64,000 bases of DNA, taken from Nonomuraea aurantiaca. GTDB taxonomy: Bacteria > Actinomycetota > Actinomycetes > Streptosporangiales > Streptosporangiaceae. Shown here one piece after another: positions 16,344-23,837 of the stretch (position 1 is its first letter; the number at the start of each line of letters is the position of its first letter). The DNA is taken from contig NZ_JAIWNB010000011.1 of NCBI RefSeq assembly GCF_020215705.1, forward strand, positions 124,001-188,000. The letters are read 5' to 3'. Under the pieces are notes generated by a model. It did not search any database and was not told the origin of the DNA. It saw only the letters and a list, made by a program, of their open reading frames with translations. The translations under genes were made by a program, and so were the position numbers.

Positions 16344-17087
16344 ATGAAGAAGACGGCTGTGGTGACGGGCGCGAGCAGCGGGATCGGCGAGGCGACGGCG
16401 AGGCGGCTGGCCGCCGAGGGCTACGACGTGGTGGCGGGCGCGAGGCGGCAGGACCGGCTGGACAAGCTGGCCGCCGAGGTGCCCGGGATCCGCCCCGTGT
16501 CCCTGGACGTGACCTCTCAGGAGTCGGTGGACGCGCTGGCGGCCTCGCTCGACCGCTGCGACGTGCTGGTCAACAACGCCGGTGGCGCGCTCGGCATGGA
16601 GCCGGTGGCCGAGGGGCGGCTCGACGACTGGCAGCGGATGTACGACACCAACGTCCTCGGATCGCTGCGGATGACGCAGGCCCTGGTGCCCATGCTCGTC
16701 GAGTCGGGCGACGGGGTGCTGGTGATGCTCACCTCGACCGCGGCGCTGGTGGCGTACGAGGGCGGGGGCGGCTACGTGGCCGCCAAGCAGGCGCAGCGGT
16801 CGATGGCCGAGACGCTCAGGCTGGAGCTGGTCGGGCAGCCCGTACGCGTCGTGGAGATCGCGCCGGGCATGGTCCAGAGCGAGGGTTTCGCGGTGACCCG
16901 CTTCCGCGGCGACGAGGCGGCGGCCGCCCGCGTGTACCAGGGCGTGCCCGATCCGCTGAGCTCCGACGACGTGGCCGAGGCGATCGTGTGGTGCGTCACC
17001 AGGCCCGCGCACGTCAACATCGACCGCCTGGTCATGCGCCCGCGCGCCCAGGCCGCCCAGCACAGGGTGCACCGCGTCGGTGGCTAG
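16344..17087 (+). CDS. Short-chain dehydrogenase/reductase
   Basis: The protein has 247 residues from the ATG at 16344; an ATG nine bases upstream is equally possible, and neither has a strong ribosome site. It is a classical SDR: the cofactor loop TGASSGIG, the NNAGG motif, a catalytic Ser in the MLTSTAALV strand, and Tyr/Lys in YVAAKQA. The Arg-rich segment after the first strand (ARRQDR) suggests NADP(H). Relatives are annotated as serine/3-hydroxy acid dehydrogenases. It overlaps the next gene by 8 bp, so they form an operon. Confidence 0.9.
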   Translation: MKKTAVVTGASSGIGEATARRLAAEGYDVVAGARRQDRLDKLAAEVPGIRPVSLDVTSQESVDALAASLDRCDVLVNNAGGALGMEPVAEGRLDDWQRMYDTNVLGSLRMTQALVPMLVESGDGVLVMLTSTAALVAYEGGGGYVAAKQAQRSMAETLRLELVGQPVRVVEIAPGMVQSEGFAVTRFRGDEAAAARVYQGVPDPLSSDDVAEAIVWCVTRPAHVNIDRLVMRPRAQAAQHRVHRVGG

Positions 17088-17871
17088 GCCGGTCGGTTCG
17101 ATCACCCGGGGCACGACCGGGCACAACCGGCTGCGGCGCGCCGACCGGTGGATCGCCGCCGCCCACGGCCGCGTGCTGCGCGGCGCCGCCCGGCCGCTGG
17201 CCGTGGACCTCGGCTACGGTGCCTCTCACACCACCACGCTGGAGCTGTTCACCCGCCTGCGGCGGATCAGCCCGGACATCGAGGTGGTGGGCATCGAGAT
17301 CGATCCCGCGCGGGTCGCCCTGGCCAGGCCGTACGAGCGCGCCGGTCTGAGCTTCGCCCTGGGCGGCTTCGAACTGCCGGTCTCGCGTCCCCCGCTGCTG
17401 ATCCGAGCCTTCAACGTCCTCAGGCAGTACGGCGAGGCGGACGCCTGGCGCTACTGGGAGGCGCTGCGCGGCCGGCTGGCTCCCGGGGGTGTCCTGGTGG
17501 AGGGCACCTGCTCGGAGAGCGGCCACCGGGCGATCTGGGCCGGTCTGGATCGGGACGGCCCGCGCACGCTCACCCTCTCGGCCAGGTTCGACGCCTTCGA
17601 CCGCCCTTCTGACCTGGCCGACCGCCTGCCGAAGACCCTCATCCACCGCAACGTCCCCGGTGAGCGCATCCATGCGTTCCTGAGCGACTTCGACCACGCC
17701 TGGGCGAGAACCGCCCCGTACGGCGCCCACGGCCGCCGGCAACGCTGGCTGGCCGCCGCGGACCTGCTGGCGAACACCTGGCCCATCCACCGGCATCCGC
17801 CGCTCGGCGGCACGGCCAGATGGCGCCTCGGCGAACTGACCCTCCCCTGGGACTCCGTAGCGCCCCTGTGA
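17080..17871 (+). CDS. Class I SAM-dependent methyltransferase
   Basis: The protein has 263 residues from a GTG at 17080, inside the tail of the SDR gene. The SAM-binding strand LAVDLGYGASHTTTLELF and the acidic ribose-binding loop VVGIEIDPARVALA show the Rossmann methyltransferase fold, and PGGVLVEGTCSESG is a later core strand. It is conserved near mshA in actinomycetes. The substrate is unknown; nothing links it directly to mycothiol. Confidence 0.8.
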   Translation: MARPVGSITRGTTGHNRLRRADRWIAAAHGRVLRGAARPLAVDLGYGASHTTTLELFTRLRRISPDIEVVGIEIDPARVALARPYERAGLSFALGGFELPVSRPPLLIRAFNVLRQYGEADAWRYWEALRGRLAPGGVLVEGTCSESGHRAIWAGLDRDGPRTLTLSARFDAFDRPSDLADRLPKTLIHRNVPGERIHAFLSDFDHAWARTAPYGAHGRRQRWLAAADLLANTWPIHRHPPLGGTARWRLGELTLPWDSVAPL

Positions 17872-18375
17872 CTAAAGGGCGGCGGAGAAGGCCGCGTAAG
17901 CGACCGCGTCGAACAGGACGAACCGCACTTCGTCCACAGCTGTGGAAACCTCCCGCACGGTACGCAGCGCGATGCGGGCGCCGTCATCCAGCGGCCACCC
18001 ATAGATACCCGTCGAGATCGCAGGAAAGGCCACCGACCGGGCCCCCAGCGAGTCGGCCACCCGGAGCGACTCGCGATAACAGGAGGCCAGGACTTTGGAG
18101 CGGTCATCCGTCCGCGAATAGACCGGCCCGACGGTGTGGATCACCCAGCGGGCGTCGAGCCGTCCGGCGGTCGTGGCCACGGCCTGCCCGGCCGGCAGTC
18201 CCTTGCCGTAGTGGGAAGCCCGCAACTCCCGGCAGGCGGCGAGAATCTCCGGCCCACCCCGCCGGTGGATCGCGCCGTCGACCCCGCCCCCGCCCATCAG
18301 CGACGAGTTGGCGGCGTTGACGATCGCGTCAACCGTCTGCGCGGTGATGTCCCCCTGTACGAGCGTGACGTCCAT
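17872..18375 (-). CDS. Macro-domain protein, O-acetyl-ADP-ribose deacetylase-like
   Basis: A 167-residue stand-alone macro domain with VQGDITAQTVDAIVNAANSS, the glycine-rich GGGGVDGAIHRRGG loop, and VAFPAISTGIYGWP. These match the MacroD/YmdB type, which hydrolyses O-acetyl-ADP-ribose and removes ADP-ribose from proteins. It converges on the methyltransferase gene with its stop one base past that gene's stop, and is divergent from blaI. Confidence 0.93.
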   Translation of the reverse strand: MDVTLVQGDITAQTVDAIVNAANSSLMGGGGVDGAIHRRGGPEILAACRELRASHYGKGLPAGQAVATTAGRLDARWVIHTVGPVYSRTDDRSKVLASCYRESLRVADSLGARSVAFPAISTGIYGWPLDDGARIALRTVREVSTAVDEVRFVLFDAVAYAAFSAAL

Positions 18376-18409
18376 CTCACCAGCATCCCGGATATCTGCT
18401 CGACGCTTT

Positions 18410-18419
18410 GTAGTACTAC
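18410..18419. promoter_or_regulatory. BlaI operator
   Basis: GTAGTACTAC is a perfect 10-bp palindrome ending 10 bp before the blaI start. BlaI/MecI family repressors recognise TAGTA/TACTA half-sites, and this matches the sites used by actinobacterial homologues. It would allow blaI and the M56 protease gene to be autorepressed. Confidence 0.7.
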
Positions 18420-18429
18420 GCTGAAGCGT

Positions 18430-18792
18430 GTGAAGGGTCTTGGCGAGCTCGAACGCAGCATCATGGACATCATCTGGGCGGGGAGCAGCCCGCTGACGGC
18501 CCGTGAGGTCGGCAGGCTCATAGCCGACCGCGATCTGGCCCCGACCACCGTCATGACCGTCCTCGACCGTCTGACCCGCAAGGGCTTCCTCCAGCGGACC
18601 CGCGACGGCCGCGCCTGGCGCTACGAGCAGGCGGCGAGCCGCGACGCGTACATCGCTGAGCTTATGCTGGAAGCTCTGGACCTGACGGGCGACCGCTCGG
18701 CCGCCCTCACCCGCTTCGCCCAGGCCGTGTCCGGCTCGGAGGCGGAGATCCTGCGCAGGGCTCTCACGGAGCTGGAGCTGGAGGAAGAGTGA
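18430..18792 (+). CDS. blaI: BlaI/MecI/CopY family transcriptional repressor
   Basis: The protein has 120 residues from a GTG at 18430. The winged helix reads LERSIMDIIWAGSSPLTARE and TTVMTVLDRLTRKGFLQRTRDG, and the helical dimerisation tail follows. In staphylococci BlaI is cleaved after BlaR1 senses a beta-lactam; actinobacterial homologues respond to beta-lactams or respiratory stress. A palindromic operator overlaps its promoter region and the M56 peptidase gene overlaps its stop, so the two form an autoregulated unit. No beta-lactamase gene is adjacent. Confidence 0.93.
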   Translation: MKGLGELERSIMDIIWAGSSPLTAREVGRLIADRDLAPTTVMTVLDRLTRKGFLQRTRDGRAWRYEQAASRDAYIAELMLEALDLTGDRSAALTRFAQAVSGSEAEILRRALTELELEEE

Positions 18793-19694
18793 CCACGGCA
18801 GCGACGCTGGCAGCGCTCGCCCTGGCGTGCGGGCTCGGCTCCTGGCGTCTCACGACTGCCCGCTGGACGTCTCGCGCCCCTCGGATCGCCATCATCCTCT
18901 GGCAGTCCCTGGGCGTGGCCTGGGGCCTGGCCACGACGGGCGCCATGCTGGCGTACGCCGTGCAGCCCTCGGGGCTGGGCATCCTGCCGGGCATGGCGGC
19001 CTTCCTGAGCGGCGAGCGCCCGCGCGGGACCTGGGATCCGCTGCACATGACGGCGATGATCGCCGGGCTGGCCTCACTGACCGTCCTCATCGTGGTGCTG
19101 ATCACCGCCGGCGTGCAGGCGCTGCAGGCACGCAGGCGGCACCGCGTGCTGCTCGCCCTGATCGCCCGCGACGACCCGGGCGTGCCCGGCGTGCGGGTGC
19201 TCGACCATCCGAGCGCGGCGGCCTACTGCGTACCGGGACTGCGCTCGCAGGTGGTGGTCAGCGAGGGCGCGCTCAAGCTGCTGTCGCACGACGAGCTCAC
19301 GGCCGTGCTCGCGCACGAGGCCGCGCACGTACGGGAGCGGCACGACCTGGTGCTGCTGCCGTTCGCCGCCCTGCGCCGGGCCCTGCCCTGGTCCAAGGTG
19401 GTCTGCGAGGCGCAGGCGCAGGTCGAGCTGCTCATCGAGATGGCCGCCGACGACCGCGCGCGCCGCTACTGCTCGCCGCGCAGGCTGGCCACCGCCCTGC
19501 TCAGGTTCGGCACGGCCGGCGCCATGCCGACCCCGCAGGGCATGCTCGGCGTACGCGCCCAGAACGTCATGGCCCGGGTGGACCGCCTGATCAAGCCGGG
19601 TCCGTCCCTGCCCGCCGCGATGCGCTTCAGCATCCTCGCCCTGTCCGTGACGCTGGTCACCGCCACGCCGTTCCTCTGGACCATCCAGTTTTAG
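18789..19694 (+). CDS. M56 family (BlaR1-like) membrane metallopeptidase
   Basis: The protein has 301 residues from a GTG that overlaps the blaI stop by 4 bp. It has about four transmembrane helices (approximately 2-18, 36-55, 80-108, 275-297). The zinc protease motif HEAAH (VLAHEAAHVRERHD) and a downstream zinc Glu in ELLIEMAADD match M56. It lacks the C-terminal penicillin-binding sensor domain of BlaR1, so the signal must be sensed differently. The likely role is cleaving BlaI on an unknown cue. Confidence 0.9.
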   Translation: MTTAATLAALALACGLGSWRLTTARWTSRAPRIAIILWQSLGVAWGLATTGAMLAYAVQPSGLGILPGMAAFLSGERPRGTWDPLHMTAMIAGLASLTVLIVVLITAGVQALQARRRHRVLLALIARDDPGVPGVRVLDHPSAAAYCVPGLRSQVVVSEGALKLLSHDELTAVLAHEAAHVRERHDLVLLPFAALRRALPWSKVVCEAQAQVELLIEMAADDRARRYCSPRRLATALLRFGTAGAMPTPQGMLGVRAQNVMARVDRLIKPGPSLPAAMRFSILALSVTLVTATPFLWTIQF

Positions 19695-19718
19695 CGCTTG
19701 CTGGCGCTAGCTTTGCGT

Positions 19719-19730
19719 TTGCAATTGCAA
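19719..19730. promoter_or_regulatory. Palindrome upstream of the HTH regulator
   Basis: TTGCAATTGCAA is a perfect 12-bp palindrome 24 bp before the regulator start, extended in part to GTTTGCAATTGCAAGC. It is AT-rich against a GC-rich background. Autoregulation by the downstream HTH protein is the simplest reading. Confidence 0.5.
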
Positions 19731-19753
19731 GCACTCTGGGGCACACTGGAGGC

Positions 19754-20245
19754 ATGGCACTACCGAAGGTCGGCTCGATCGGCGAATACATCCGCGAGCA
19801 GCGGCAGCAGGCGAAGATCTCCATGCGCCAGCTCGCGGCGGCCGCAGGGGTGTCCAACCCTTACCTCAGCCAGATCGAGCGCGGCCTGCGCAAGCCGAGC
19901 GCGGAGATTCTCAACCAGATCGCCAAGGGTCTGCACATCTCATCGCAAGCGCTCTATGTGCAGGCGGGCCTGATCGAGGATCGCGAGCCGCCGAGTGATG
20001 TCATCACCGCGATCCGCGCCGACACGCACCTGAGCGGGCGGCAACGTCAGGTGCTCATTGATATCTACGAGTCGTTCCGCAAAGAGAAGCGCGCCGAAGA
20101 CGAGCAGACCTCCCAGAACGCTCATCTCCGGCACGACTCCGAATCGGGCGACGAGCCACTGCCTGAGGAATATCTCGCCGCGCTTGAGCCTTTTGCGGCG
20201 TCCACCGGCAATGGCACCGCCAACCAGGAAACCAAGGAAGGTTAA
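19754..20245 (+). CDS. XRE-family regulator, Rv0474-like
   Basis: The protein has 163 residues from the ATG at 19754 with an ideal GGAGG site. The helix-turn-helix reads IREQRQQAKISMRQLAAAAG and VSNPYLSQIERGLRKPSAEI, and a helical domain and acidic tail follow. With the HbhA-like and DUF2516 genes it repeats the mycobacterial order Rv0474-hbhA-Rv0476, which supports orthology. Rv0474 has been reported as a copper-responsive repressor; I recall this but cannot verify that it applies here. A palindrome lies in its promoter. Confidence 0.88.
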   Translation: MALPKVGSIGEYIREQRQQAKISMRQLAAAAGVSNPYLSQIERGLRKPSAEILNQIAKGLHISSQALYVQAGLIEDREPPSDVITAIRADTHLSGRQRQVLIDIYESFRKEKRAEDEQTSQNAHLRHDSESGDEPLPEEYLAALEPFAASTGNGTANQETKEG

Positions 20246-20248
20246 CCC

Positions 20249-20665
20249 ATGACGCTGGCCACTGAGGTCAAGAAGCTCACCGACTCCAAGCCTTTCTACG
20301 CCGTGGCGGGGGCGGGCGACTATGCCGTGGAGAAGCTGCGGGAGCTGCCCGAGCAGCTGCTGAAGCTGCAGTCCCGGCGCGCCGAGATCGCCAAGGACCT
20401 CCCCGAGAAGGCCCGCACCTACGCCGACAAGGCCGAGGGCTTCGCCAGGGAGTTCCCCGAGAAGGCGCGCACCTACGCCGACCAGCTGACCGTGCTGGCC
20501 ACCGAGGTCTACGAGGACTTCGCCACCCGTGGGCGCAAGGTCGTCAGCAAGACGACCGGCGAGGCCGCGCTGGAGCTGGAGGAGGTGTCGGAGGCCGCCG
20601 AGCCGGCCGTCGCCACCCCCGTCAAGAAGCCCCGCACCACCAAGGCCACCACGCCCAAGGCCTGA
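20249..20665 (+). CDS. HbhA-like (heparin-binding haemagglutinin-type) coiled-coil protein
   Basis: A 138-residue, mostly helical protein that starts 3 bp after the regulator stop behind AAGGAAGG. Residues 10-60 align with the HbhA N-terminus (KPFYAVAGAGDYAVEKLREL). A duplicated segment, PEKARTYAD, occurs twice 18 residues apart. The C-terminus carries the Lys/Pro/Ala-rich tail (KKPRTTKATTPKA) that binds heparin in mycobacteria. In a saprophyte it is more likely to act in cell-surface, lipid or DNA association than host adhesion. A terminator follows. Confidence 0.8.
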   Translation: MTLATEVKKLTDSKPFYAVAGAGDYAVEKLRELPEQLLKLQSRRAEIAKDLPEKARTYADKAEGFAREFPEKARTYADQLTVLATEVYEDFATRGRKVVSKTTGEAALELEEVSEAAEPAVATPVKKPRTTKATTPKA

Positions 20666-20674
20666 CACCACGCC

Positions 20675-20706
20675 GAAAGCCCGTCTCCGCCCGGAGGCGG
20701 GCTTTC
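20675..20706 (+). terminator. Rho-independent-type terminator after the HbhA-like gene
   Basis: GAAAGCCCGTCTCC pairs with GGAGGCGGGCTTTC (one T-G wobble) around the loop GCCC. It separates the HTH-HbhA unit from the DUF2516 gene. Confidence 0.8.
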
Positions 20707-20782
20707 CGCTTCGGGGTGCCCGTTTGTCGGGGGCGCCTACTAGGCTGGGGCCGTTTCATCGCGAGCGTTGGGCGGGACTCAC

Positions 20783-21151
20783 ATGGAAATTGTCAACGGC
20801 GGCTTGAATCTTCTCTTCCTGCTGCTCGCGGTCGGCATCTTCGGCATGTCGGTCTACGCGCTGGTGCACGCGGCGCGGGTGCCGGCCAACGCGTTCGTGT
20901 CGGCCGGCAAGCTGCAGAAAAACCTCTGGCTGATCATTTTGGTCCTGGCCACGCTGTTCTCCGCCGCGGGCGCGTGGTCCTACTTCCAGGCCTTCATGCT
21001 TCTTGGGGGCGTCGAGTTCATCGGGATCGGGCTGGGGTTCTTCTCGATCCTCGCCGTCATCGCGGCGACGGTCTACGTCGTGGACGTCAAGCCCGCCGTC
21101 AAGGGCATGGGCGGGCGCGGCGGCAACAACGGCCCCTACGGGCCTTGGTGA
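20783..21151 (+). CDS. DUF2516 membrane protein (Rv0476-like)
   Basis: The protein has 122 residues from the ATG at 20783. Three hydrophobic helices (about 8-30, 46-68, 75-98) and a Gly/Asn-rich C-terminus (GMGGRGGNNGPYGPW) match DUF2516. It is the third member of the conserved HTH-HbhA-DUF2516 cluster but lies behind a terminator, so it probably has its own promoter. Function unknown. Its last 16 bp overlap the convergent SGNH lipoprotein gene. Confidence 0.85.
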   Translation: MEIVNGGLNLLFLLLAVGIFGMSVYALVHAARVPANAFVSAGKLQKNLWLIILVLATLFSAAGAWSYFQAFMLLGGVEFIGIGLGFFSILAVIAATVYVVDVKPAVKGMGGRGGNNGPYGPW

Positions 21152-21873
21152 TCCTTCCCGGGTAGGCGGCCGATGGCGTCCGCCAGCCATTGAGCCAGGT
21201 GGAGATGGCCCTCGGCGGTCGGATGGATGCCGTCGGGGAGCAGCCGGCCGGGCGGGGCGCCGGTGATCTGTTGCTCGGCGAGCGGGTCCAGGAAGGGGAC
21301 GGCTTCCTGCTGGGCCAGGCTCGACAGGGCGTCACGCAGCCGATAGGCCTTGCGCGGGGTGTCGTGCAGCCAGATGGGGCCGATCATGAGGATCCGGGTT
21401 CTCGGCCAGCGAGTCCGCGCCTCGGAGATGAGGCTCGCCGCCGCTCGCCGCACACTCGCCGGGGACCACGGGCTGTCGTTGTGGCCGCCTGAGATGATCA
21501 GTGTGTCGGGCGCGGGGCGCCAGGCCAGCTCGGCCTCGAACGACTCCTGGAACGTACGCCCGACGCGGCCCTGGTTGAGATAGCCGGTGCCGCCCGCGCC
21601 CGCGATGACCGGCTGCCAGCCGAGCAGGCGAGCCGATTCGGTGGCGTAGGTCCGCCAGAGCGGGACCGGGCCGGAGCCGACCGTGAAGCTGTCGCCGACG
21701 AACATCACGACGGGGGCGGCCGGCCCGCTCTGCGGCAGGTGCGTCTCGGGGTGAAGCTGCGCCGGGCTCGGCCAGGATTCACCAGCCCCACCACTGCATC
21801 CCGTTATTGCACAACAAATCCCCAATATCGCGACAGCCGGTGCGATCAGGGCTCGATCCAGCAGGCCGCGCAT
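21136..21873 (-). CDS. SGNH/GDSL hydrolase lipoprotein
   Basis: The protein has 245 residues from the ATG at 21873 behind GAGGTGG. The lipobox AITGC gives lipidation at Cys23. SGNH blocks are all present: the nucleophile in MFVGDSFTVGSG, the Gly-Asn block as SGGHNDSPW, and Asp/His in LPDGIHPTAEGH. The enzyme would act on acyl esters (lipid or polysaccharide acetyl groups) at the outer face of the membrane. Its 3' end overlaps the DUF2516 gene. Substrate unknown. Confidence 0.88.
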   Translation of the reverse strand: MRGLLDRALIAPAVAILGICCAITGCSGGAGESWPSPAQLHPETHLPQSGPAAPVVMFVGDSFTVGSGPVPLWRTYATESARLLGWQPVIAGAGGTGYLNQGRVGRTFQESFEAELAWRPAPDTLIISGGHNDSPWSPASVRRAAASLISEARTRWPRTRILMIGPIWLHDTPRKAYRLRDALSSLAQQEAVPFLDPLAEQQITGAPPGRLLPDGIHPTAEGHLHLAQWLADAIGRLPGKDHQGP

Positions 21874-21900
21874 AACCACCTCGGGGCTTAAGCTGCCGAC

Positions 21901-22635
21901 ATGACTCATGACCTCCACGGGCGGACAGAACGGCTCGAATTGTCGGATCAGGAGCTGCGCGACTTCGAGGCCGTCGTCCTTGACTCCACACCCGACGGAA
22001 TCGTGCTGAGCAAGTCGGCATTCTATCCAGGCGGAGGCGGCCAGCCGGCGGATCACGGAGTTCTGCTCTGGCAGGGGGTGGAAACTCGGATCGTCGGGGT
22101 GCGCAAAAGCGATGATCTGCACCTGATTCCAGCAGAGGGCGACCCGGTCCCGCCGGTCGGCACGGTGGTGCAGGGGGCGGTGGCCGACGCCCGCCGTTCG
22201 GCCCTGATGCGTACCCACTCGGGGCTGCACGTCCTGTGCGGCGTCGTCTTCCGCGACTACGGCTCGCTGGTGACGGGCGGCAACATGGACGAGCTGAGCG
22301 CGCGGATGGACTTCAACCTGCCGGAGCTGCCGCCGGGCTTCAAGGAGGCGGTCGAGGACGCGTGCAACGCCGAGATCGTCGCGGACCGGCGCATCGACGT
22401 ACGGGTGCTGCCGCGCAAGGAGGCGTTCGACATCCCGGACATCATCCGGACGGCGACCAACCTGGTGCCGGCGGACGTGGCGGACGTCAGGATCGTCGAC
22501 ATCGTCGGGCTGGACACCCAGGCCGACGGCGGCACGCATGTCGCCTCGACGAAGCAGATCGGGCGCATCAAGGTGGCCAAGATCGAGAGCAAGGGCCGCG
22601 GCTTCCGGCGCCTCCGCATCGCGATCTCGGACTGA
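21901..22635 (+). CDS. Alanyl-tRNA editing protein AlaX-like
   Basis: A 244-residue free-standing homologue of the AlaRS editing domain. It has the first metal motif HSGLH (RTHSGLHVLCGV) and the second GGTHVAS. Standard AlaX/AlaRS have CGGTH at the second site; here the Cys position is Asp (QADGGTHV), so metal binding may rest on three ligands. The protein would hydrolyse Ser- or Gly-tRNA-Ala. It is divergent from the SGNH lipoprotein gene with 27 bp between starts. Confidence 0.88.
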   Translation: MTHDLHGRTERLELSDQELRDFEAVVLDSTPDGIVLSKSAFYPGGGGQPADHGVLLWQGVETRIVGVRKSDDLHLIPAEGDPVPPVGTVVQGAVADARRSALMRTHSGLHVLCGVVFRDYGSLVTGGNMDELSARMDFNLPELPPGFKEAVEDACNAEIVADRRIDVRVLPRKEAFDIPDIIRTATNLVPADVADVRIVDIVGLDTQADGGTHVASTKQIGRIKVAKIESKGRGFRRLRIAISD

Positions 22636-22689
22636 CGCCTCCGCCTCGCGGTCCCGGGCCAGTGTCTCCGCGTGGCGGTCCCGGGCTGG

Positions 22690-23727
22690 TCATCCCCTGG
22701 CCTGGCCTGCGGCCTCGATGATCCCGGCCAGGCCGTCGAGCAGCGATCGCAGACCGAACTCGAAGAGCCGGTCGAGGTCGAAGTCGAAGTCGCCCCCCAT
22801 CCGCCGGATGACGTCGACGAACGTGGGATAGCCGCCCGAGGTGACGACGGCCGTCAGCCGCGCGTCCTGGGCCCGCATCCATTCGTCGTCGGTGAGGCCG
22901 GTCTCGGCCTGTGCCTGGGACTCCAGCTCGAAGTTGGCGGCGATCCCCTCGACGTAGCTGTACATCAGGATGTGCACGTGCATCATGCTCTCCGGGTCGA
23001 GGCCATGGCCGTCGACCGCCGCCAGCGCCCATTCGGCGTGCTTGAGCAGGCTGGGTGACGGCAGCGGCCGGCTCAGCGAGGTGATCCGGGTGAGCCACGA
23101 GTGCCGCCGGTAGGCCGCCCACTGCACGCGGGCCGCCACCTCCAGCCGGGCCCGCCAGCCGGGCGGCGGCTCTGCGGGGAGCGGGAACTCGCCGAACACC
23201 TGGTCGATCATCAGCTCGACCAGGTCGTCCTTGCTGCCCACGTGGCGGTAGAGCGACATCGTGGCCACGCCGAGCCGACCCGCGACGCCGCGCATGGACA
23301 GCGCGGGCAGCCCCTCGGCGTCGGCGATCTCGACGGCGGCCCGCACGACACGCTCCCGCGTCAGATCACGGGCCGGATCACGGGCCGCGCCCCGGATCGG
23401 GTCACCGACCGGGTCACGGAAGGCCGGATCACCCGCCGGGGCTCGCGTCGGCTCGCGGCCGGGGTCGTCGGGGTCGCTGTGCGGGCGCCGTGGCGACCGG
23501 ATCGACGGTCCGGCGACGACCGTGCCGACGCGCGACTCGGCCACGACCACGCCTTCCTGCGCGAGCCGGGCCAGCGCCTTGGCGGCCGTGGCCAGGGCCA
23601 CGTCCCAGTCCCTCGCCACCTGCCTGGTGGAGGGCACCCGCTCCCCGACCCGCAACTCGCCGTCCGCTATCCGGCGCTTGATGTCGTCGACGATCCGCAC
23701 GTACGGCGGCACCGCTTCCGCAACCAC
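22690..23727 (-). CDS. GntR-TetR fusion transcriptional regulator
   Basis: A 345-residue protein from a GTG at 23727 behind GGAGG. Residues 5-75 are a complete GntR winged helix (DIKRRIADGELRVGERVPST and VALATAAKALARLAQEGVVV). A linker rich in DP repeats (about 80-118) leads into a complete TetR HTH (LPALSMRGVAGRLGVATMSLYRHVGSKDDL) and a TetR C-terminal ligand domain. Two DNA-binding heads in one chain are known in actinobacteria but uncommon. It is divergent from an FAD monooxygenase gene with an 18-bp palindrome between them, so it most likely represses that gene and itself. Confidence 0.92.
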   Translation of the reverse strand: MVAEAVPPYVRIVDDIKRRIADGELRVGERVPSTRQVARDWDVALATAAKALARLAQEGVVVAESRVGTVVAGPSIRSPRRPHSDPDDPGREPTRAPAGDPAFRDPVGDPIRGAARDPARDLTRERVVRAAVEIADAEGLPALSMRGVAGRLGVATMSLYRHVGSKDDLVELMIDQVFGEFPLPAEPPPGWRARLEVAARVQWAAYRRHSWLTRITSLSRPLPSPSLLKHAEWALAAVDGHGLDPESMMHVHILMYSYVEGIAANFELESQAQAETGLTDDEWMRAQDARLTAVVTSGGYPTFVDVIRRMGGDFDFDLDRLFEFGLRSLLDGLAGIIEAAGQARG

Positions 23728-23741
23728 CCGGCCTCCTCCAC

Positions 23742-23816
23742 CTCTGTACTAGTACAGAGATTAGCAGAATCCCTGTTGCAAAGCCTGTCTGTACGCCGTA
23801 CATTCACCTCGTACAG
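23742..23816. promoter_or_regulatory. Operator region between the fusion regulator and the monooxygenase
   Basis: CTCTGTACTAGTACAGAG (23742-23759) is a perfect 18-bp palindrome. A second site, TGTAC-GCC-GTACA, lies at 23790-23802, and a third half-site GTACAG at 23811-23816. The shared GTAC/TGTAC core suggests cooperative binding by the adjacent regulator, with the strong site overlapping its own promoter. Confidence 0.75.
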
Positions 23817-23837
23817 CGTCAACAAAAGGGAGATCCA

